Positions 6,262-10,227 of a stretch of 10,227 nucleotides of DNA are shown here, piece by piece. Position 1 is the first letter of the stretch; each line of letters starts with the position of its first letter. Under the pieces are notes generated by a model that saw only the letters and a program-made list of their open reading frames with translations, was not told the DNA's origin and ran no database searches. Source of the DNA: Dethiosulfatibacter sp. (GTDB taxonomy: Bacteria; Bacillota; Clostridia; Tissierellales; Dethiosulfatibacteraceae); the NCBI GenBank assembly GCA_030591825.1, contig JAUVAG010000016.1, forward strand, positions 1-10,227, written 5' to 3'. Made by a program: the position numbers and the translations under genes.

Positions 6262-7689
6262 CTAATGTGCTTGAACCGCCTCTTCTTCAGCTGATTCATC
6301 CAGCTTCTTCATTGTTAAGCCTGTAGCTGCATAGAACAATGAAAATAGTGGTGAAATCCATGATAGAAGACAGAATGGTATAAATGATACTACAGAAGCT
6401 CCAAGCATTGTAGCACCGAAGATTGCATTTGCATTCCAAGGTATGAGCCACGCGCCAAGGGTTCCGCTGTCCTCAAGAAGTCTTGAAAGATTTTCAGGTG
6501 CAAGTTTGTTCTTCTTGAATATAGGTTTCATGATTGTTCCTGGAACAATTTCAGCAAGAAGCATTGATGATCCTATCATATTTGTAGTATATCCAATTAT
6601 CAATGTGTATAATACTGTCTTGAATCTTGATCCTTCACAGTTGTTTGCCATTGGCTTAACAAGTGCTCCAAGTATTCCCGATTCGCTTAGCATCCCAGTG
6701 ATTGCCGCTGCCGAGAAAACTATAAGGAATGAACTTATCATGCTCATGATACCGCCTCTGTTTAGAAGCTTGTCTATGTAAGTAAGTCCGCTATCTACTG
6801 AATATCCGTCATAAAGGTATCCAAGTAACGCCTGGATGCTTTCTCCCTGTCTGAAGAATGCAACTGTCATACCCATGAAGGTTCCTGCAAGAAGGGCAAT
6901 TATTGGTGGTGATTTTTTAACAAGTAGAATTATTACCACTACCAAAGGAAGAAGCTCGATAACTGAGAAATTGAATATTCCACTAAGTGATTCAATTGTA
7001 TTGTTTACTATTGATGGATCGTAACCTGTTGCGTCAAATCTTAATCCCAAAAATCCAAATATGATTGCACAAATTACATAGGCTGGCAAAGTTGTCAAAG
7101 TCATGTGCTTCACGTGAGTCATAAGAGGTGTTCCTGTTACCGCTGCTGCAAGGTTTGTTGTGTCTGACAATGGCGACATCTTGTCTCCAAATGCAGCTCC
7201 TGAAATTACTGCTCCTGCAGTCATTCCAACCGGAACTCCAAGGGCATTTCCTATACCTACCATTGCAAGTCCTGCTGTTCCTATTGTTCCCCATGATGTA
7301 CCTGTTGCCAAAGATGTAAACGAACAAACCAAAAGCGTTGTCAATAAAAATGCCTTAGGCGATATTACCTTAAGTCCAAGTACAATTATAAGCGGCACAG
7401 TTCCACTTGCTATTAGTGCTGCTATCATTGTTCCAACTATGAGGATGATGAAGTTGGCTTCAAGAGACTCCATTACAACCTTCCATCCAAATCCCTGAGT
7501 TTCCTTGTAAGTGTGTCCTGTTTTCATTACCAATGGTACTGTAAATATCCATGCAAGTACAAACATTGTTTCGATTGCAGCCCCAAAAACTATTGCGCCA
7601 CCAAGTACAAATAAAAATACCAATCCTACTACCATTGCTGCATAACCAAATTTAATGTGGTTACCTCTTTCCAAAATCGAATCTGACAT
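6262..7689 (-). CDS. nhaC: NhaC-family Na+/H+ antiporter or amino-acid-linked exchanger
   Basis: A 475-residue inner-membrane transporter with about 11-12 hydrophobic segments and a charged cytoplasmic tail. The NhaC core is clear: SLATGTSWGTIGTAGLAMVG near 126-145, then GAAFGDKMSPLSDTTNLA at 164-181, and a second half with LLEDSGTLGAWLIPWNA at about 403-419. NhaC proteins exchange Na+ and H+; related members such as MleN swap organic acids with coupled ions. The start has an excellent GGAGG site. It lies 60 bases after the PLP enzyme gene and 50 before the GNAT gene, so it probably shares the sigma-54 transcript. That context suggests uptake of the enzyme's substrate, export of a product, or sodium/pH balance during deamination. 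The substrate cannot be read from sequence. Confidence 0.9.
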   Translation of the reverse strand: MSDSILERGNHIKFGYAAMVVGLVFLFVLGGAIVFGAAIETMFVLAWIFTVPLVMKTGHTYKETQGFGWKVVMESLEANFIILIVGTMIAALIASGTVPLIIVLGLKVISPKAFLLTTLLVCSFTSLATGTSWGTIGTAGLAMVGIGNALGVPVGMTAGAVISGAAFGDKMSPLSDTTNLAAAVTGTPLMTHVKHMTLTTLPAYVICAIIFGFLGLRFDATGYDPSIVNNTIESLSGIFNFSVIELLPLVVVIILLVKKSPPIIALLAGTFMGMTVAFFRQGESIQALLGYLYDGYSVDSGLTYIDKLLNRGGIMSMISSFLIVFSAAAITGMLSESGILGALVKPMANNCEGSRFKTVLYTLIIGYTTNMIGSSMLLAEIVPGTIMKPIFKKNKLAPENLSRLLEDSGTLGAWLIPWNANAIFGATMLGASVVSFIPFCLLSWISPLFSLFYAATGLTMKKLDESAEEEAVQAH

Positions 7690-7749
7690 AATTTCCTCCT
7701 AAATTTTATATAGTAGTGCTTTACACTTATTACCATAAAACGCTTTCTA

Positions 7750-8760
7750 TTAAACTGTTGCCTCTTCACCTATTTTAAAGTCAAATTGATCCATCTTGGG
7801 GAACAATCCGTATAATCCACCTGTATGTATGAATAATATATTTTTATACTTGCTAAAGGTTCCCTTCTTAATTTCATTGTAAAGACCGTACATTGCCTTT
7901 CCTGAATAAACAGGATCAAGTACTATACCTTCCTCTTTTGCAAATTCATGGATAAAGTCAAGCTCTTCGGCTCTGCTTATAGCATATCCATCGCCTACAT
8001 ACCCGTCTATCATATTAATATCATCCTTTGTAAATTCTACAGGTTCATTTGTATATTCAAAGCATTCCTTCAATATCTTCTCTACTGCACTTTTGAAGTA
8101 TTCATCGTCGTCGCATACATTGAATCCAAATATTTCAGCGTCATTATTTGCCAGCTTGTTTCCGTAGAACATTCCAGCATAGGTACCACCTGATCCCACC
8201 GCAGTTACCACTGCATCAAATTTAACTTCAAGCTCCTTTTCCTGTTCAAGTATTTCATTCATCGCATTTAGATAACCGAAGGTTCCAATGCCATTTGATG
8301 CTCCCTCTGGAATTATGTAAGCCTTGTGGCCCTTTTTGTCCAGCTCTTCCTTTATTTCAGCCATTATTTCCATTCTGCTGTTTGAGTATTCATCTGCAGT
8401 TACGAATCTTATGTCTGCTCCCATAACCATATCTAAAAAACAATTTCCTTCAAGATGCTTTTCACCCTTGTCTCTAAGAACAAGATACGATTTCATACCC
8501 AGTCTTGCAGCCACCGCCGCAGTAGATCTTGCATGATTCGATTGAATTCCTCCGCATGTAATGAGATAGTCACAGCCTGATTCCAATGCTTCCATAACTG
8601 TATATTCAAGTTTTCTTACTTTGTTTCCTGAATACTCCATGCCTGTCTGATCGTCTCTTTTAATGTAAATATTGTGTCCTTCACATTTTTTAGAAAACCT
8701 TTCAAGCTTTTCAATCCTTGTTGGTAAATTTGCAATTAATTTTCTTGATGGCAATTTCAT
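7750..8760 (-). CDS. PLP-dependent D-cysteine desulfhydrase / ACC deaminase family enzyme
   Basis: A 336-residue fold-type II PLP enzyme. The cofactor lysine is Lys47 in SGNKVRKLE; QSNHAR (73-78) binds substrate carboxylate; AVGSGGTYAG (187-196) is the glycine-rich phosphate loop; LDPVYSGKAM and IHTGG (311-315) complete the site. The order and spacing follow E. coli DcyD, which splits D-cysteine to pyruvate, ammonia and sulfide. Relatives include ACC deaminase and L-cysteate sulfo-lyase, so the substrate is not fixed. The start is the ATG at 8760, with GGAGG nearby. ATGs at 8799 and 8823 are excluded or unlikely: 8823 lies inside the sigma-54 promoter and 8799 is at the transcript's first bases without a ribosome site. 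The sigma-54 promoter and adjacent activator point to induction by its own substrate, a catabolic rather than housekeeping role. Confidence 0.85.
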   Translation of the reverse strand: MKLPSRKLIANLPTRIEKLERFSKKCEGHNIYIKRDDQTGMEYSGNKVRKLEYTVMEALESGCDYLITCGGIQSNHARSTAAVAARLGMKSYLVLRDKGEKHLEGNCFLDMVMGADIRFVTADEYSNSRMEIMAEIKEELDKKGHKAYIIPEGASNGIGTFGYLNAMNEILEQEKELEVKFDAVVTAVGSGGTYAGMFYGNKLANNDAEIFGFNVCDDDEYFKSAVEKILKECFEYTNEPVEFTKDDINMIDGYVGDGYAISRAEELDFIHEFAKEEGIVLDPVYSGKAMYGLYNEIKKGTFSKYKNILFIHTGGLYGLFPKMDQFDFKIGEEATV

Positions 8761-8810
8761 ATTGTCCTCCTGAATATTTTGAATGTTTAATTTTTCCATG
8801 AATATAATAA

Positions 8811-8828
8811 GTGCAATTCTCATGCCAA
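8811..8828 (-). promoter_or_regulatory. Sigma-54 (-24/-12) promoter of the PLP enzyme operon
   Basis: The minus strand reads TTGGCATGAGAATTGCAC. This fits the sigma-54 consensus TGGCAC-N5-TTGC: invariant GG at 8825-8826 and GC at 8813-8814, with the exact ten-base spacing, and one mismatch in the -24 block. Transcription should begin near 8801, leaving a 40-base leader with GGAGG before the ATG at 8760. The neighbouring sigma-54 activator gene strongly supports it. Confidence 0.9.
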
Positions 8829-8837
8829 CTATTTAGC

Positions 8838-8921
8838 GCTGAAAACTGTACTTTATTTAATCGCTTTCCATTTTTTTGGAAAAATAATGTTTAATTAGTG
8901 GTTGAACACGGCATTTTCAGC
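8838..8921. repeat. 8-bp inverted repeat around enhancer site 1
   Basis: GCTGAAAA (8838-8845) and TTTTCAGC (8914-8921) are exact complements separated by 68 bp that include enhancer site 1. The right arm begins at the final base of the regulator's stop codon. It may help DNA bending, be a second protein site, or be chance. Confidence 0.3.
8867..8880. promoter_or_regulatory. Candidate enhancer site 1 (TCCA-N6-TGGA)
   Basis: TCCATTTTTTTGGA, identical to two other copies, here flanked so that the inverted repeat extends to TTTCCA/TGGAAA (8865-8882). Its centre is about 72 bases upstream of the predicted sigma-54 start. A symmetric site repeated upstream of a sigma-54 promoter is what an enhancer-binding activator would recognise. 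Confidence 0.6.
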
Positions 8922-10227
8922 TATTCCATTTTTTTGGACGATTTTCCATTTTTTTGGACAATCGCTATGTTATATTCCTTTATTTTATTGTATAGAGAAG
9001 ATTTTTTAATATTTAGGTCCTTCATAACACTTTCAAAATCATAATCATAGAAGATCAAAGCTTCCATCAAAACCTTTTTCTCCGCTTCCTTTGCATAGTA
9101 CTTAATATCTCTGAACACATTTCTGGTTTCAACGCTTTCGTTTTCAAATATCAGACTGTCAGAAGTAATGATATCTTCTACTGTAAGGTTTACAGCCCTC
9201 TCCAATATGTTTTCAAGCTCCCTGATGTTTCCGGGAAAGGAATATGCTGAAAGTCTTCCTATGGCACTGTGGGAAAATTTTTTAAGGTCTACTCCTGCCT
9301 TGTGGCAGACCTTTGGCAGCAATTTGTCCACCAGTTCTTCAATATCATCTTTGATTTCTCTCAATGAGGGCATATTTATTGAAAGTACATTAAGCCTGTA
9401 ATAAAGATCCTTTCTAAATCTTCTTTCCTTGACAGCTTCTTCAAGATTTATATTCGTAGCAGCAATTACTCTAGAGTCCACCTGTATTTCCCTGTCACCA
9501 CCCAGTCTGAAAAATCTCTTTTCCTGAATGATTTTCAAAATTTTTGCTTGAAGGTAAATATTCATGTCACCTATCTCATCAAGGAATATTGTACCTTCAT
9601 GGGCAAGCTCAAACATTCCCTTCTTGCCCTTCTTACTTGCACCCGTAAAAGCTCCCGGTTCATAGCCGAACAATTCACTTTCAAGAAGATTTTCGGGGAT
9701 GGAGGAGCAATTTATACTTATGAATGGAAAATCTTTTCTGGGGCTGTTCTCATGAATCTCCCTGGCCAGGAGAGACTTGCCCGTACCGCTTTCACCAAGG
9801 ATTAAAAGATTTGAGTTTGAACCAGCTGCTTTTTCCGCCATTGCCTTGATCTGCCTGATTTTGCCGCTTCTTCCTATTATTGCAGGAAATTTCTCTACAT
9901 ACCCATTGGATAATTTAATACTCTTCTGAAGCTTGTAAAGCTGAGTCACTACATAGTCCTTTTCCTTCATTGCTCTTTCAATATTGGAAAGATTTTCTAC
10001 AATAAGTATGGCTCCCTTAATGCTTCCGTCATCTATGGGTTTTATGCTGCAAAGTGTGGGCATATTATTGAACTTATCAAATTTTTTTACATAGTCTTCT
10101 TCATTTCCAGCCGCAACCCCTTTAAGTACTTCTATTGTATTGTTAGGTTGGAATACTTCACTGATTTTCCTATCCGTCAGTTCTCTTAATCTATAATACT
10201 GTCCCTTGCCTCTGAATGAATTACCCT
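8921..10227 (-). CDS. Sigma-54-dependent transcriptional activator (PAS, AAA+, Fis-type HTH), 5' end outside window
   Basis: The reading frame is open to the right edge, so the N-terminus is missing; 434 residues are visible. Residues 1 to about 85 look like the end of a PAS sensor domain (CSIKPI, then GAILIVENLSN) leading into a helical linker. The AAA+ motor follows: Walker A GESGTGKS (144-151), the sigma-54-contacting loop GAFTGA (191-196), Walker B IFLDEI (213-218) and the arginine-finger segment RRFRKDLYYRLNV. A Fis-type helix-turn-helix occupies about 385-420 (ESVMKDLNIKKSSLYNKIKEY). There is no response-regulator receiver domain in the visible part; a PAS domain suggests direct sensing of a small ligand. 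It should drive the sigma-54 promoter just downstream. The last dozen or so residues are encoded by a 20-bp tandem repeat that doubles as candidate binding sites. Confidence 0.93.
   Translation of the reverse strand, partial: GNSFRGKGQYYRLRELTDRKISEVFQPNNTIEVLKGVAAGNEEDYVKKFDKFNNMPTLCSIKPIDDGSIKGAILIVENLSNIERAMKEKDYVVTQLYKLQKSIKLSNGYVEKFPAIIGRSGKIRQIKAMAEKAAGSNSNLLILGESGTGKSLLAREIHENSPRKDFPFISINCSSIPENLLESELFGYEPGAFTGASKKGKKGMFELAHEGTIFLDEIGDMNIYLQAKILKIIQEKRFFRLGGDREIQVDSRVIAATNINLEEAVKERRFRKDLYYRLNVLSINMPSLREIKDDIEELVDKLLPKVCHKAGVDLKKFSHSAIGRLSAYSFPGNIRELENILERAVNLTVEDIITSDSLIFENESVETRNVFRDIKYYAKEAEKKVLMEALIFYDYDFESVMKDLNIKKSSLYNKIKEYNIAIVQKNGKSSKKME
8925..8938. promoter_or_regulatory. Candidate enhancer site 2 (TCCA-N6-TGGA)
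   Basis: Same 14-base sequence as sites 1 and 3, inside the last codons of the regulator gene. Its centre is about 130 bases upstream of the predicted sigma-54 start and exactly 20 bp, close to two helical turns, from site 3. Confidence 0.6.
8945..8958. promoter_or_regulatory. Candidate enhancer site 3 (TCCA-N6-TGGA)
   Basis: Third identical copy, centred about 150 bases upstream of the predicted start. With site 2 it forms a 20-bp tandem repeat within the regulator's coding sequence. Positions of -70 to -150 are usual for upstream activating sequences of sigma-54 activators. Confidence 0.6.

Noticed and set aside
7034..7327. A 97-codon minus-strand frame inside nhaC
   Set aside because: It is an alternate frame across the most conserved NhaC motifs and has no recognisable domain.
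8867..8958. The TCCA-N6-TGGA repeats as a CRISPR array or terminators
   Set aside because: The repeats are only 14 bases with uneven spacing of 58 and 20, and two lie inside coding sequence; the 4-bp arms are too short for a terminator.
1..10227. Insertion sequences, prophage, tRNA, rRNA or riboswitches
   Set aside because: I looked for transposase-like proteins, cloverleaf or rRNA sequence and long structured leaders, and saw none; a cobalamin riboswitch before the reductase is not apparent in its short leader.

Overview
The window is low-GC, tightly packed, and every gene I can support reads on the minus strand. Strong GGAGG-type ribosome sites, a B12-dependent ribonucleotide reductase, a sigma-54 enhancer-binding regulator next to an amino-acid-degrading PLP enzyme and an NhaC antiporter, and a clostridial-type MoaE together suggest an anaerobic, probably amino-acid-fermenting member of the Clostridia or Tissierellia. 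This placement is inferred from gene content and style, not from a marker gene.

Layout in the direction of transcription (right to left). At 8921-10227 lies the 3' part of a PAS/AAA+/Fis-type sigma-54 activator that runs off the right edge. Next is a sigma-54 (-24/-12) promoter at 8811-8828, with three identical TCCA-N6-TGGA inverted repeats upstream (8867-8880, 8925-8938, 8945-8958). Two of these repeats lie inside the end of the regulator gene. The promoter should drive a D-cysteine desulfhydrase-like PLP enzyme (7750-8760), an NhaC-family antiporter (6262-7689) and an AANAT-like GNAT acetyltransferase (5717-6211). A 13-bp-stem terminator at 5649-5679 closes this unit. I read it as an inducible catabolic module for an amino acid, with regulator, enhancer sites, promoter, enzyme, transporter and accessory acetyltransferase in one piece.

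The second unit is dapF (4744-5592), an M55 D-aminopeptidase dppA (3887-4681) and a divergent uracil-DNA glycosylase (3161-3871). The last two are only 15 bases apart. It joins diaminopimelate/cell-wall chemistry, D-peptide hydrolysis and DNA repair.

The third unit is a single gene for an adenosylcobalamin-dependent ribonucleoside-triphosphate reductase (570-2924) with an N-terminal ATP-cone. Its promoter (TTGACT, 17 bp, TACAAT) carries two NrdR-box matches, one on the -10 element and one on the Shine-Dalgarno. A terminator at about 511-549 ends it.

The left 569 bases hold the 5' end of moaE (1-248) and a 321-base spacer. The spacer contains what looks like the decayed remains of an HxlR-type winged-helix regulator, an extended -10 promoter and a perfect 13-bp palindrome at its -35 position.

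In two genes the longest reading frame overshoots the true start. For both the reductase and the PLP enzyme, the most upstream ATG lies inside or upstream of the promoter, so shorter starts are given here. For the GNAT gene the shorter start is chosen by ribosome-site position.
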